From Paraglaciecola algarum (GTDB lineage Bacteria; Pseudomonadota; Gammaproteobacteria; Enterobacterales; Alteromonadaceae): 64,000 nt of DNA. The position numbers and the translations under genes are program-made. Positions 34,268 through 43,888 of the stretch are shown piece after piece (the first letter of the stretch is position 1; every line of letters starts with the position of its first letter). Under the pieces are notes generated by a model. It was given only the letters and a program-made list of their open reading frames with translations. It was not told the origin of the DNA and did no database searches. The stretch covers positions 62,001-126,000 of the forward strand of contig NZ_JAKGAS010000005.1 in assembly GCF_021532655.1 (NCBI RefSeq), given 5' to 3'.

Positions 34268-35395
34268 CTAATTATAATCTGCCACAGGATAGAGCACCTG
34301 ATCTCGGTATCCCGTGATCACTGTGATCAATCCCGCTAAATCCTTATTGATTTGCACATTGCCTGAATCAACAATCAGCGGCCTGCCCTCTAACTTAGCT
34401 AACTTAGTCTTGGTGGCCACCAATAAAATATTTTGTTTGCTCACCCCTTGTAAAAACTCAGCACTTAGTTGCTGGTTTCCTCGTCCGAGCATGTGTCCCT
34501 GGCCACCAATTAAAGTGAGCACCAACTTACATTCTTTACCATGGGTATAATCAAGAAGTTGTTGGCTAGTCACATCACTGGCTAAGAGTTGCTGGTCTTG
34601 AATAAGATCCACTCCCAGCAAGGTGTTTTCAATGTGCAGTTCTTGCATGATAAATTCGACAGTTGAACCTGAGCCCATAACAAAAATATGCTCTGGGTTA
34701 TCTTGCATGTCTTCGATGACGTGGGCGGCAATATCGGCTAACACCAATTCATCAGACTCTTTACCACCCATTTTCACGGCTTGAATATACTGCACTTCGG
34801 TTGGTACCTGCATTTCGCCAAATTGCCTAGCTTTTACCTTACCTTGGCGAAACAAATCTTCGTCGATATCCATGACTTCGGCATCACTTACACTGACAAT
34901 TTTTCCTTTTATAACCTGCTCTAATACGCGACCTGTAGCTTGAGGTGTCACGCCATAAACGGCCGAATGAATTTTACAACCAGCGGGTATACCTAACACT
35001 GGAATTTTGTTATTCACCACTTCACAAATATTACGCGCGGTACCATCACCACCAGCAAACAAAATCAAATCGACCTTTTGTTCGATTAGCGCTTTAACTG
35101 TAGCTTGGGTATCAAAACTTTCTGTTTGAGAGTTGTTAGGCCAATAAACGCAAGTATTTATAAAGCCTAAGTGTTCGATTAACTCTTGGCCCATTTCACC
35201 TGCAGCAGTATAAATATGCAATTTATCTTGATGAGTAATAACGTACTCAAGGGCTATGCGGGTTTTCTCAACAGCAAGCTTATCCGCTCCCATCAATAAT
35301 GCTTTTTCTCGAATTGCTTGTCCGTCACTGCCTTTTAATGCTAGCGCACCACCAATACCAGCGTAAGGATTAATCACTAAACCTAGTTTAAACAT
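34268..35395 (-). CDS. ATP-NAD kinase-like protein (COG3199 type)
   Basis: 375 residues. The N-terminus 'KLGLVINPYAGIGGALALKGSD' and 'DLILFAGGDGTARNICEVV' (the GGDGT phosphate-binding motif near 110-115) identify the NAD kinase/diacylglycerol kinase fold. 'VLGIPAGCKIHSAVYGVTPQATG' follows. The sequence and length match the COG3199 subgroup, which is distinct from NadK. Phosphorylation of NAD or another nucleotide-like acceptor is likely, but the substrate is unproven. The start overlaps the end of epmC by 8 bp and yfcL follows after 25 bp. Confidence 0.82.
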   Translation of the reverse strand: MFKLGLVINPYAGIGGALALKGSDGQAIREKALLMGADKLAVEKTRIALEYVITHQDKLHIYTAAGEMGQELIEHLGFINTCVYWPNNSQTESFDTQATVKALIEQKVDLILFAGGDGTARNICEVVNNKIPVLGIPAGCKIHSAVYGVTPQATGRVLEQVIKGKIVSVSDAEVMDIDEDLFRQGKVKARQFGEMQVPTEVQYIQAVKMGGKESDELVLADIAAHVIEDMQDNPEHIFVMGSGSTVEFIMQELHIENTLLGVDLIQDQQLLASDVTSQQLLDYTHGKECKLVLTLIGGQGHMLGRGNQQLSAEFLQGVSKQNILLVATKTKLAKLEGRPLIVDSGNVQINKDLAGLITVITGYRDQVLYPVADYN

Positions 35396-35948
35396 GGGTT
35401 AATATTTCATCTTCATTTGCCCAAGTAAAATTGCCTGAGTTTAACGGTGATGTGTGATAGAAGTTTTGTAATACTTGAATAAAAATCGCTGCACGCTTTG
35501 GAAAACCAGCCCTCAAATAAGTTTGAGCTTGTGTTTGCACAGCTTGTTGGAATGCACGCACATCAACTGGTGCTCCATTTAAATTATCAGTGCTCACCCT
35601 AAACGGTTTGTCTGTAGCACATGATAAAGCCCATTCTACCGCTTGAGGTTTTACTTCTACTTTTTCAAACTGAGCTTGTTGCTCTTGATTACGTCCGTCC
35701 GGGCAATACCAATATCCATAATCTTCTAACAATCGTCTTTCTTTGCCTGCAATACACCAATGAGCGATCTCGTGCAATGCACTCGCAAAGTATCCGTGAG
35801 CAAAGACAATTTGATGTTTTTGTTGGATCGTTTTAGCTGGAATATAGATAGGTTCATCTTCCCCCCTGACTAAAATAGTCCGCTCGCTATCAGAAAATGT
35901 CTGATTAAAAAGTGCGATTAAATCTTGATATTGGTGGATGGATGTCAT
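35388..35948 (-). CDS. epmC: Elongation factor P hydroxylase
   Basis: 186 residues from the ATG at 35948 (MTSIHQYQDL); the frame runs 30 codons further without conserved sequence. EpmC (YfcM) hydroxylates the beta-lysylated Lys of EF-P. The iron-binding signature is 'FASALHEIAHWCIAGKERR' (HExxH-like, near 69-73), with 'DYGYWYCPDGRNQEQQAQFE' supplying the next ligand, and 'VEWALSCATDKPFRVS'. The gene leads an operon with an NAD-kinase-like gene and yfcL. Partners EpmA, EpmB and EF-P are not in this window. Confidence 0.9.
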   Translation of the reverse strand: MTSIHQYQDLIALFNQTFSDSERTILVRGEDEPIYIPAKTIQQKHQIVFAHGYFASALHEIAHWCIAGKERRLLEDYGYWYCPDGRNQEQQAQFEKVEVKPQAVEWALSCATDKPFRVSTDNLNGAPVDVRAFQQAVQTQAQTYLRAGFPKRAAIFIQVLQNFYHTSPLNSGNFTWANEDEILTHV

Positions 35949-36123
35949 GCTGCAACTCAAACGGCTAAATTGGCTTAAATAGGTTATTTCAAAATGGTTT
36001 ACTCGGTATAATACCATTAGCCAACTGAATAGTAACAAGACTATTGAAAACCCAAGTGTTTTAAGCCAATCTAATCACATAATAATAAAATTTGAGATTA
36101 CACTCAGACTAGGCTAAAACGTC

Positions 36124-36816
36124 ATGGAAAGTTTACAAAAACAAATCTTTAGACATATGCATGGTATACAAACCATGCAAGAAATCGCCGAAAAATCTGC
36201 ATTAATGGATTTAATCAGTGATCTGCATTCTTTTCAAAAACTACGCTTTTTAGATACCCAGCAAGCTTTGTATCGCAATAAAAACACCAATAAGACTGTG
36301 ATGTTTTGGGCAAACCAGTTATACAGTTTATTATCGTTTACTTCTAGCAAACTTGATCCTATCGAAGTTATGCAAAAATCATTACGCTTCATACCTTACG
36401 AAGGGCAACAAGTATTAGTCTCTTTATTACATTTGAAAGCCATATGTTTTGAATTGGATTTTGACTTAGCTCAAAGGTTAAAACATTCCGAACTAGATGC
36501 ACCAAGCTATCAACAAGCTTATGCTACAACTAACAATTATGCTTTAAGGCAAAAACAAATAGCAGCCATTAACGCCTTACATCAAGATATGCATTATTTA
36601 ACTCGGATAAGAGGGATTAATTTTTTACTTTTTCTGTTTAAAAAACCCGCTGTTAAATTAGGGATGGGTGAATTGCTTAGGACAATAAAAATTGGCTACG
36701 ACGCGTATCTACAACTCGATAATCCCGATGAATTTAGCCAATCATTAATTTTTAATGAAACCCAAGTGGTACATAGGTATTTTCAAACTTCCATCCCAGA
36801 AACGCCAAAAGTTTAA
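36124..36816 (+). CDS. Helical protein, possibly FFLEELY-motif family
   Basis: 230 residues, all helical, cytosolic, without Cys-based motifs. 'ALYRNKNTNKTVMFWANQLYSLLSF' and 'LVSLLHLKAICFELDFDLAQRL' occur at the positions where FFLEELY-motif proteins carry their signature and following helix, but the motif itself is only loosely kept (FWANQLY). Function unknown. It is the first gene of an apparent operon: the thioesterase gene begins two bases after its stop codon. Confidence 0.5.
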   Translation: MESLQKQIFRHMHGIQTMQEIAEKSALMDLISDLHSFQKLRFLDTQQALYRNKNTNKTVMFWANQLYSLLSFTSSKLDPIEVMQKSLRFIPYEGQQVLVSLLHLKAICFELDFDLAQRLKHSELDAPSYQQAYATTNNYALRQKQIAAINALHQDMHYLTRIRGINFLLFLFKKPAVKLGMGELLRTIKIGYDAYLQLDNPDEFSQSLIFNETQVVHRYFQTSIPETPKV

Positions 36817-36818
36817 GC

Positions 36819-37259
36819 GTGAACTGGCATTATCCCACCCCGTTTGTTCAAACTTGGCAAGTTAGTGCAGAGCAAATTGATCACTACCAACATGCCAATA
36901 ATGTAGCTTACGTAAAACAGTTAGAAACTACAGCTTGGGCACATTCTAACCAACTGGGTTTGAACATAGAAATTTACCAGTCATTAGATAGAGGCATGGC
37001 TATTAGTCGTCATGAAATTAATTATTTAGCCGCCGCACATAAAGATGACAAGATAGATTGTGCAACTTGGATTGTTGAATGTGATGGCAAATTAAAACTA
37101 GCTAGGCAATTTCAATTTATTCGTCAATCAGACAAAGTGACACTTTTAACTGCTCGAACAGAATTTGTATGTATTGCGCTGTCCACTGGTAAACCTAGAC
37201 GTATGCCTGCGGCATTTTCTGATATCTATTGCCCCGCGGTAATAAAAACCCATGAATAA
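36819..37259 (+). CDS. Acyl-CoA thioesterase, 4HBT hotdog fold
   Basis: 146 residues from a GTG start. The active-site segment 'DHYQHANNVAYVKQLETTAW' matches the 4-hydroxybenzoyl-CoA thioesterase family (Asp-x-x-x-H-x-NN-x-x-Y pattern; Asp near 22). 'AISRHEINYLAAAHKDDKI' is also typical. It hydrolyses acyl-CoA thioesters in the cytosol; chain specificity unknown. It lies two bases behind the helical-protein gene and overlaps the next gene by 8 bp. Confidence 0.83.
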   Translation: MNWHYPTPFVQTWQVSAEQIDHYQHANNVAYVKQLETTAWAHSNQLGLNIEIYQSLDRGMAISRHEINYLAAAHKDDKIDCATWIVECDGKLKLARQFQFIRQSDKVTLLTARTEFVCIALSTGKPRRMPAAFSDIYCPAVIKTHE

Positions 37260-38466
37260 ATGGTCACTAGCTTTTATTTTGGTATTACTCGCATCACTCA
37301 GCTTGAACCTAGTTTTATGGCTGGAAATAAAATCTTCTGAGCAAAACAATAAACAAGTCTTTGATAAGCAAGCCTTTAACAACCAAGCATTTGATAACCA
37401 AAGCTCGATAACAAGACCCATCTTGAGTTGGGATACTCAAAAACATGAAAAGACCTCAAAAAGTCTACCTCATACGGGTGCAGAAACGATAAGCAGCAAT
37501 CAGCAAGGTATGGGACTCAAATCCCAAGGTTTTGAACTATCTAACTTAAATAGAGAAGAGTTATTGCGCCAAGCAAACCTGTGGTTACAAGAGAAAAATA
37601 TAAATGCACTTTCATCCTTACTTATTCGTTATCTTAAAAAACATCCCCAGGACATGGATTTTTTATTAATTGAAGCCAAGTTAAAAGTCGAAACAGGTCT
37701 TCTTAGCGATGCCATTATTCACTACTACGGTTTGTTACGGCAATCTATGACTCCAACCCAACAAACTGAAATTGAACAACAAATCTTAAAATTGGCAAGC
37801 ACAACTATTAATCAGTTAAAAAACACCTATTCTTGGGATGTGTTAGCCGAATTTGTAGAACCTTTAGTACAAATTGATCCTGAAAATAGGCTTTATATCT
37901 TGTCTTTAGCACGTGCCTACGCAGAACAATTTCAAGCATTATTAATGGAGAATATTCTAGCCGCTTTACCTTTTGACGATCCAGCAGCTAATGCAATAAG
38001 GCGCATTATTACCATTCAACAAGCTAGACTTGAAAATCCCAATACAGACTCGGGTCCTACTGATAAACAGACAGCTATTGCTGAGTTTGGGCGTTCCGTG
38101 CAGTTAACCCAATTTGGTGACCAGTTTGTGGTAAAAGCCTTATTAAGTAATAACCAAGTAGATTTATTAATCGACACTGGTGCGTCAATTACAGCTGTGT
38201 CTAAACAGTTTTATGATAATTTGAGTAATCGATACAAAAGAAATTTTTTAGGACGATTTAGCGTCAGCACGGCAAACGGCACAGTAAGAGCACCTATTTA
38301 TCAATTTCGTGATTTAGTCATTAATCATGTGAAAGTAGAAAACATCTCAATAGTGGTATTGCCCATGAGTAGTTTACAAAATGCTAATGGCTTATTAGGA
38401 ATGAACTTTTTACGTGAATTTGATTTTAAGATAGACCAACGCCAAGCCCTAATGTTTATTGAATAA
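37252..38466 (+). CDS. Membrane-anchored TPR/retropepsin-like aspartic protease
   Basis: 404 residues. An N-terminal signal anchor (LAFILVLLASLSLNLVLWL), a low-complexity Gln/Asn linker with a 'DKQAFNNQAFDNQ' repeat (~38-52), TPR-like helices (~105-260), then a C-terminal clan AA retropepsin domain: 'VDLLIDTGASITAVSK' (catalytic Asp near 304) and 'NANGLLGMNFLREFDFKID'. One catalytic domain implies dimer action, as in retroviral proteases. The probable site is the periplasmic face of the inner membrane. The ATG overlaps the previous stop, so it is coupled to the thioesterase gene. The substrate is unknown. Confidence 0.82.
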   Translation: MNKWSLAFILVLLASLSLNLVLWLEIKSSEQNNKQVFDKQAFNNQAFDNQSSITRPILSWDTQKHEKTSKSLPHTGAETISSNQQGMGLKSQGFELSNLNREELLRQANLWLQEKNINALSSLLIRYLKKHPQDMDFLLIEAKLKVETGLLSDAIIHYYGLLRQSMTPTQQTEIEQQILKLASTTINQLKNTYSWDVLAEFVEPLVQIDPENRLYILSLARAYAEQFQALLMENILAALPFDDPAANAIRRIITIQQARLENPNTDSGPTDKQTAIAEFGRSVQLTQFGDQFVVKALLSNNQVDLLIDTGASITAVSKQFYDNLSNRYKRNFLGRFSVSTANGTVRAPIYQFRDLVINHVKVENISIVVLPMSSLQNANGLLGMNFLREFDFKIDQRQALMFIE

Positions 38467-38522
38467 ATTAACTTTTATTGAGTAAGCTAGCATGTATTAA
38501 ATAATTTACACTTCAAAATAAT

Positions 38523-39377
38523 TTACACTTCATTGGCTTCTTTTATTCGCTCTAAACGTTCTTGTTCTTCGGCAAAGGCAGCTTTGATTTCTTCAATCAC
38601 AGAATCTACATCTGCATCATCTTCTGGTATATCAAAATGACCGGTTAATTCGGTATCAACACTTAATTCGCCAGCTTCAAACAAGGCCCACATTTCTTCT
38701 GCATACAAGGTGTTTTTTAACTCAGGGGCGTATTGACCATAATATTCACTCATATTACGCACATCACGCTGTAACATTTTAAACGCATTGTTATTAGCTG
38801 CAGCGTCTACTACTTGGGGCAAGTCAATAATCACAGGACCATAATCATCTACTAACACATTAAATTCAGATAAATCTCCGTGCACTAATCCTACACATAA
38901 CATGCGCATGACATACAGCATAACCAAGGCATGATCTTCAATAGCGTGTTCGGCAGACATAGACACATCATTTAATCTTGGTGCCACGTCACCTTCATCA
39001 TCAGTAATGAGCTCCATCAACAATACACCATCATAACAACCGTATGGTTCAGGCACTCTAACACCAGCTTTTGCTAATTTGAATAACGCATCTACTTCAG
39101 TATTCTGCCAAGCATCTTCTTGTTGTTTACGACCAAATTTAGAGCCTTTTTCCATAGCTCTAGCCCGACGAGAATTTCGTACCTTCCGACCTTCTTGGTA
39201 TTCAGCTGCCTTTTTAAAGCTACGTTTCATGGCTTCTTTATACACTTTGGCACAACGCACTTCTTGGCCACAGCGTACGGCATATACCGTCGCTTCTTTA
39301 CCACTCATTAGTTGATATAAGACTTCATCAACTAACCCGTCGTCAATTAACGGCTGTATTCTTTTTGGGGTTTTCAT
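38523..39377 (-). CDS. RIO1-family serine protein kinase
   Basis: 284 residues. RIO kinase core: 'LMSGKEATVYAVRCGQEVRCAKVYK' (flexible P-loop and catalytic Lys), 'LLMELITDDEGDVAPRL' (hinge), catalytic loop 'LVHGDLSEFNVLVDDYG' (Asp near 173) and metal-binding 'VIIDLPQVVD'. The C-terminus is an acidic tail. Bacterial RIO kinases are found in gammaproteobacteria, with unsettled substrates, often thought to be ribosome related by analogy to archaeal and eukaryotic RIO1. Monocistronic; AGGA before the ATG. Confidence 0.9.
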   Translation of the reverse strand: MKTPKRIQPLIDDGLVDEVLYQLMSGKEATVYAVRCGQEVRCAKVYKEAMKRSFKKAAEYQEGRKVRNSRRARAMEKGSKFGRKQQEDAWQNTEVDALFKLAKAGVRVPEPYGCYDGVLLMELITDDEGDVAPRLNDVSMSAEHAIEDHALVMLYVMRMLCVGLVHGDLSEFNVLVDDYGPVIIDLPQVVDAAANNNAFKMLQRDVRNMSEYYGQYAPELKNTLYAEEMWALFEAGELSVDTELTGHFDIPEDDADVDSVIEEIKAAFAEEQERLERIKEANEV

Positions 39378-39635
39378 TTATTCCTAGAGCCTAATAACAA
39401 TATATTTGGCACGATAGTTAAGTGCGTAAAAGCAACAATCTTAATAACCTGAAACAATCAAAATAAAGGTTAAGCTTCTGATTGGGTATAATGATATCAA
39501 GAATACTAGCCAAGTGGCTAATATGACGTTGAAGAAATGTAAAATACATCTTAATTCTTGGTGGCAGATAGATTAGCACAAGAAAAACACCTTAAATTGA
39601 GTTAATATTTAACAATATAGTAACAAGGAATATTA

Positions 39636-40961
39636 TTGAACCCTATGATATTGAGCAAACGTACTTCTCTCGCATTCACAATTTTTATTACTTTTTGCGG
39701 TATTTTATTCAGTATAAAGTTAGCTGCCCAATCCAGCATATTAGTACAAGAAGCCCTCGATGAAGCCGCAGAAAAATATGTAAAGTTAGGTTTAGAATTA
39801 GGTGAATACGATAAAGATTATGTCGATGCTTACTTAGGCCCAAAAGAATGGCGTGAACACGCGAAGCAACATTTGCGCCCTAAGAATAAACTGGCCAAAG
39901 AAATACATAACTTACTTATTGCATTAAAGACCATGCCAGTCAGCAAGCCAGAACATGTTTTGCGTCATAAAGCTTTATTTCGAAACACAAGAGCCATGGA
40001 CATACGAGCGAGGATGTTACTTGGCGAAGAGTTTAGTTTTGAACAAGAAGCCAAACTGATATATGACGCAACAATCCCCAAATACGATTTCAAAGAATTT
40101 GATACCGCTTTGCTGGGAATAGAAAAATTAGTGCCAGGCACAGGCGACTTAGCTCAAAGAGTTGATACATTTAGGGCCAAATTTGAGATCCCAAATGATC
40201 TGGTTGGCGATGTAGTGGATTTAGCTATAGCTGAATGTAAAAAACGTTCAGATAAATATATTCAATTACCCGTTACAGAAAGCTTTATTTTGGAATATGT
40301 ATCTGACAAAAGTTGGTCTGGTTACAACTGGTATCAAGGAAACAACCAAAGTTTGATGCAAATTAACTTAGACTTTCCCCTACAAATCGATCGGGCCATC
40401 GACTTAGGTTGTCACGAAGGTTATCCAGGGCATCACGTTTGGAATGTACTAATTGAGAATAAGCTATTAAAATCAAATGGTTGGGTGGAGTTTTCACTTT
40501 TCCCTTTGTTTAGCCCCTATGCTTTAATTGCCGAAGGCAGCGCAAATTTTGGTATTGATTTAGCGTTTCCAGAGCAGCAAAAATTGGCCTTTGAACAAAA
40601 ATATATCTTTCCCAAAGCAGAACTAGATCCTGCCACTGCGGCACAACTAGATGAGCTAAATCAGCTGACTAAAGAGTTGTCTCATTCCATCACAGCCACA
40701 GCACAGTTGTATTTAGACGGAAAAATCACCCGTAAACAAGCCATAGAGCAAAGACGCAAATACTCATTAGTGTCGAAAGAAAAAGCCGAACAAAGTGTGC
40801 GATTTATAGAACAATATCGCGCTTATGTACTGAATTACAATTTAGGCCAAGACACAGTATCTAGATATATCAATGCTCAAAGCCAATATGAAAAAGGCAA
40901 GTGGCAAGCTTTTGAGCGTATGTTGACCGAGTTAAAAACGGCGTCAGATATGTTGAATTAA
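39636..40961 (+). CDS. DUF885-family secreted metallopeptidase-like protein
   Basis: 441 residues with a signal peptide (LAFTIFITFCGILFSIKLAAQ). The TTG at 39636 has AAGGA seven bases upstream and is preferred to the ATG three codons on. The zinc-binding motif 'IDLGCHEGYPGHHVWN' (~263-278) is the DUF885 mark, equivalent to HExxH in that family, with 'LIAEGSANFGIDLAFP' providing the downstream Glu. Shorter than many DUF885 proteins (~550-600). It is probably a periplasmic peptidase of unknown target. The stop codon overlaps the convergent LysR gene by 4 bp. Confidence 0.8.
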   Translation: MNPMILSKRTSLAFTIFITFCGILFSIKLAAQSSILVQEALDEAAEKYVKLGLELGEYDKDYVDAYLGPKEWREHAKQHLRPKNKLAKEIHNLLIALKTMPVSKPEHVLRHKALFRNTRAMDIRARMLLGEEFSFEQEAKLIYDATIPKYDFKEFDTALLGIEKLVPGTGDLAQRVDTFRAKFEIPNDLVGDVVDLAIAECKKRSDKYIQLPVTESFILEYVSDKSWSGYNWYQGNNQSLMQINLDFPLQIDRAIDLGCHEGYPGHHVWNVLIENKLLKSNGWVEFSLFPLFSPYALIAEGSANFGIDLAFPEQQKLAFEQKYIFPKAELDPATAAQLDELNQLTKELSHSITATAQLYLDGKITRKQAIEQRRKYSLVSKEKAEQSVRFIEQYRAYVLNYNLGQDTVSRYINAQSQYEKGKWQAFERMLTELKTASDMLN

Positions 40962-41851
40962 TTTTCCCAATAAGGTTTTCCAGCAAAACTCTCTGCAAAA
41001 TAGTCAATAAAGGCTCGTACTTTTGGCGCTAATAAACGGGAACTAGGATACACAGCCCAAATTGCGGTATCTGAAGCCAGTGGATAATCTTTTAGAACTT
41101 GAACCAATTCACCGCTGGCTATTTGTTGATAACAATTCCATATGGAACTAATGGTAATACCCAATCCAAAAGCAGCGGCGTCTCGAATCGCTTCACCATT
41201 ATCTGTTCGAAAACTACCCGAAACTTTAATATTTTTCAGACCATCTGGCGTATTAAATTCCCAATGCTCAAGACCAATTAAATGTATACATTCATGTTTC
41301 AAAAGATCGTCTGGTGTTTTAGGTTCGCCAAATCTAGCTAGGTATTCTGGTGATGCACAAAGGATCCTATTATCAACAGCCAATTTTTTAGCAATCAGAG
41401 TAGAGTCTTTTAATTGAGCATTTCTTATGGCGATATCAAATCCTCCTTCAACCATATCAATCATAGAATCTGATAAACGAAAATCTAGCTTTATATCTGG
41501 GTACTTAGCCAGAAAACTTTTCAATTGAGGCACTAAGTGACTGCGGCCAAATGAAGCAGGTGCCGCCACTCTTAAAGTTCCTGAAGGCGAATCATTGCCT
41601 ACCCCCACAGACGCTTTAGCTGCATCAATTTGCGCCAACACTTCTTCTGCATGAGGTAAAAATGCCATACCCTCCTCGGTTAAAGAGACTTTACGAGTGG
41701 TTCGATGCACCAAACGCACACCCAAGCCTTCCTCTAACTTATTTATGTGCGCACTCGCTACCGCAGGGGATAAACCGAGTTCTGCTCCAGCTGCACTAAT
41801 ATTGTGTGTCGCGGCTAATCGAACAAATAATCTTAGGTGTTGTACGTTCAT
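40958..41851 (-). CDS. LysR-family regulator
   Basis: 297 residues from the ATG at 41851 (MNVQHLRLFVRLAATHNISA); an ATG four codons earlier is possible. An N-terminal winged HTH 'GLSPAVASAHINKLEEGLGVRLVHRTTRKVSLTEEG' in two halves, and a C-terminal periplasmic-binding-like effector domain. The pattern is that of the CrgA/YhjC-type LysR group that regulates adjacent oxidoreductases. It is divergent from the quinone-reductase gene with a 130-bp shared promoter region, so autorepression and activation of that gene on an electrophile signal is the likely arrangement (inferred). Confidence 0.88.
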   Translation of the reverse strand: MNVQHLRLFVRLAATHNISAAGAELGLSPAVASAHINKLEEGLGVRLVHRTTRKVSLTEEGMAFLPHAEEVLAQIDAAKASVGVGNDSPSGTLRVAAPASFGRSHLVPQLKSFLAKYPDIKLDFRLSDSMIDMVEGGFDIAIRNAQLKDSTLIAKKLAVDNRILCASPEYLARFGEPKTPDDLLKHECIHLIGLEHWEFNTPDGLKNIKVSGSFRTDNGEAIRDAAAFGLGITISSIWNCYQQIASGELVQVLKDYPLASDTAIWAVYPSSRLLAPKVRAFIDYFAESFAGKPYWEN

Positions 41852-41981
41852 GATTATCAACAAAATATATAAAGTGTTTAAGATAAATTAGATATTATCA
41901 ACTTAATTCATTTAATTATACTTATCCCATCAAATTGAACATAAGCAATTAATACCATCCTAGGTATGAGGAGTTAACAAA

Positions 41982-42968
41982 ATGAAAGCAATGATAATTA
42001 AAGAGTTTGGTGGGCCAGAAGTATTTGTAGTTGCCGACATTCCAAAACCAAGCGTTAAAGCGGGACATGTGGTTATCAAGGTGGCAGCCACTAGCGTGAA
42101 TACAGTAGATACCATGATCCGTGAAATGGGCGCAGACTTACCTTTGTCACCACCTTTACCGGCGGTATTAGGTATGGACTTTGCCGGCACGATTGAGGCG
42201 ATTGGTGAAGGAGTCACACAATATAAAGTGGGCGATCAAGTGTATGGTTGCGCTGGTGGATTAGCCGATTTACAAGGGACATTAGCTGAGTATATGGTAG
42301 CAGATGCAAAGCTCATTGGACTTAAACCTAAAAACCTCTCTATGCGTGAAGCGGCAGCTTTACCTCTGGTGGCTATTACTGCCTACGAAGGTTTAATTCG
42401 AGCAGGGGTCAGCAACGATAAAACAGTGTTAGTACACGGTGGTTCTGGCGGGGTAGGTCATATTGCTATTCAATTAGCAAAATATTTTGGAGCCGATGTT
42501 TATGCCACAGGTGGCGGTGATAAACAGCTAGCATTAATTGAAGAGTTAGGCGCTAAAGCAATTAACTACAAAACGGAAGCTGTCTCTGAATATGTTGAAA
42601 AACATACGAATGGCAAGGGCTTCGACATTGTATTCGATTCTGTAGGTGGCGCAAACATGACAAATTCATTTGAAGCAGCTGCGCTTAATGGCCAAGTAGC
42701 CTCAACGGTTTCTATGGTGGAACTTGACTTATCTGTCGCCCACTTCAAAGGTTTGTCATTACACGTTGTATTTATGCTTATTCCTATGTTGCATAAAGTG
42801 AAACAAGAAGAACATGCACATATTCTAAGTGAGCTAAGCAAGATTTCAGAAGCCGGTGAATTGACTCCTGTTTTAGATGAAAACACTTATTCATTAGAAC
42901 AAGTTGGTCAAGCCCACGCGCGATTATCTAGTGGTCAAGGCATGGGTAAAGTGGTTGTCGATATTTAA
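41982..42968 (+). CDS. Zinc-independent NADPH:quinone oxidoreductase (MDR family)
   Basis: 328 residues of the medium-chain dehydrogenase/reductase family. The N-terminal GroES-like domain has 'VVIKVAATSVNTVDTMIRE' and 'LGMDFAGTIEAIGEGVTQYKVGD'. The nucleotide motif is 'VLVHGGSGGVGHIAIQLAKYFGA' in two parts (AxxGGVG). No structural-zinc Cys cluster is present, so it is of the quinone reductase (QOR-like) type. Strong GGAG ribosome site. Divergent from the LysR gene; a (broken) SDR gene follows 63 bp downstream. Probable role: reduction of quinones or alpha,beta-unsaturated carbonyls. Confidence 0.88.
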   Translation: MKAMIIKEFGGPEVFVVADIPKPSVKAGHVVIKVAATSVNTVDTMIREMGADLPLSPPLPAVLGMDFAGTIEAIGEGVTQYKVGDQVYGCAGGLADLQGTLAEYMVADAKLIGLKPKNLSMREAAALPLVAITAYEGLIRAGVSNDKTVLVHGGSGGVGHIAIQLAKYFGADVYATGGGDKQLALIEELGAKAINYKTEAVSEYVEKHTNGKGFDIVFDSVGGANMTNSFEAAALNGQVASTVSMVELDLSVAHFKGLSLHVVFMLIPMLHKVKQEEHAHILSELSKISEAGELTPVLDENTYSLEQVGQAHARLSSGQGMGKVVVDI

Positions 42969-43031
42969 TCGGCAACAAACTCCTTACACCATAGAAACGA
43001 ATCAAACTTACGCATATAGAGATGAATAACC

Positions 43032-43857
43032 ATGCAGGCTCATGTACAAAAAACAATACTCATTACCGGAGCATCTGACGGCATTGGTCTAGCTACTGCT
43101 GAAAAGTTAATTTCCCTTGGTCATAATGTTTTATTACATGGTCGCAATCCAGATAAGCTACAAAAAGTAGTGGATACGCTTAAGCCGGTAAATAATGAGC
43201 AAAAGATTGAAACCTATATTGCTGACTTGTCAAATATGCAGGCGGTGCAATCCCTAGCAAAAGAAGTTGCTAAAAACCATGATAGTTTAGATGTGTTAAT
43301 TAATAATGCAGGCATTTTAAAAACCGCGAATACCATTACAGACGACGGTTTAGACATCAGATTTGCAGTGAACACTTTTGCACCGATTTTACTCACTCGG
43401 GAGCTACTACCACTACTAAGTCATAATACTAGTCGAGTGATTAGTTTATCATCTGCAGCTCAAGCTCCGGTTAACTTACAGGCGTTAGCAGGCGGCGTGA
43501 AACTTGATGACATGGGCGCTTACGCACAAAGCAAGTTGGCACTTACTACTTGGTCACAAGTAGTATTCGAGACAAGTGAAAGATTCAGGTCCAGTTTTAA
43601 TTGCGATCAACCCAGGTTCATTATTAGCCAGTAAAATGGTTAAAGAAGGATTTGGAATAGCAGGGAATGATCTAAGTATAGGGGCTAATGTTCTCATAAA
43701 GCTATCACTAGAAGATGAATATTCTAGTGCTTCAGGTTTGTATTTTGATAACGATATGGGCCACTTCAATACTCCTCATCAAGACGCCTCTAACCCTGAA
43801 AAAGTGGCTAATATTATGACTACAATCACTTCAGTATTAAACAAACTGAGTAATTAA
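43032..43857 (+). pseudogene. Short-chain dehydrogenase, +1 frameshift
   Basis: An SDR split between two frames. The first part (43032 to ~43575) has the Rossmann motif 'TILITGASDGIGLATAE', 'NVLLHGRNPDKL', 'LVINNAGIL'-type 'DVLINNAGILKTAN', and the catalytic 'YAQSKLALTTWSQVVFE'. After 'FET' the frame runs into unrelated sequence and stops at 43634. The second part from 43576 (VKDSGPVLIAINPGSLLASK to LNKLSN) is in the +1 frame and continues the SDR fold to 43857. One extra base near the 'GACAAG' at 43571-43576 explains this. Either a real frameshift or a sequencing error; the catalytic residues are intact. It belonged to the quinone-reductase operon. Confidence 0.85.
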
Positions 43858-43888
43858 GGTCAGTTTGTTTAACATTAAATTGCCAATA

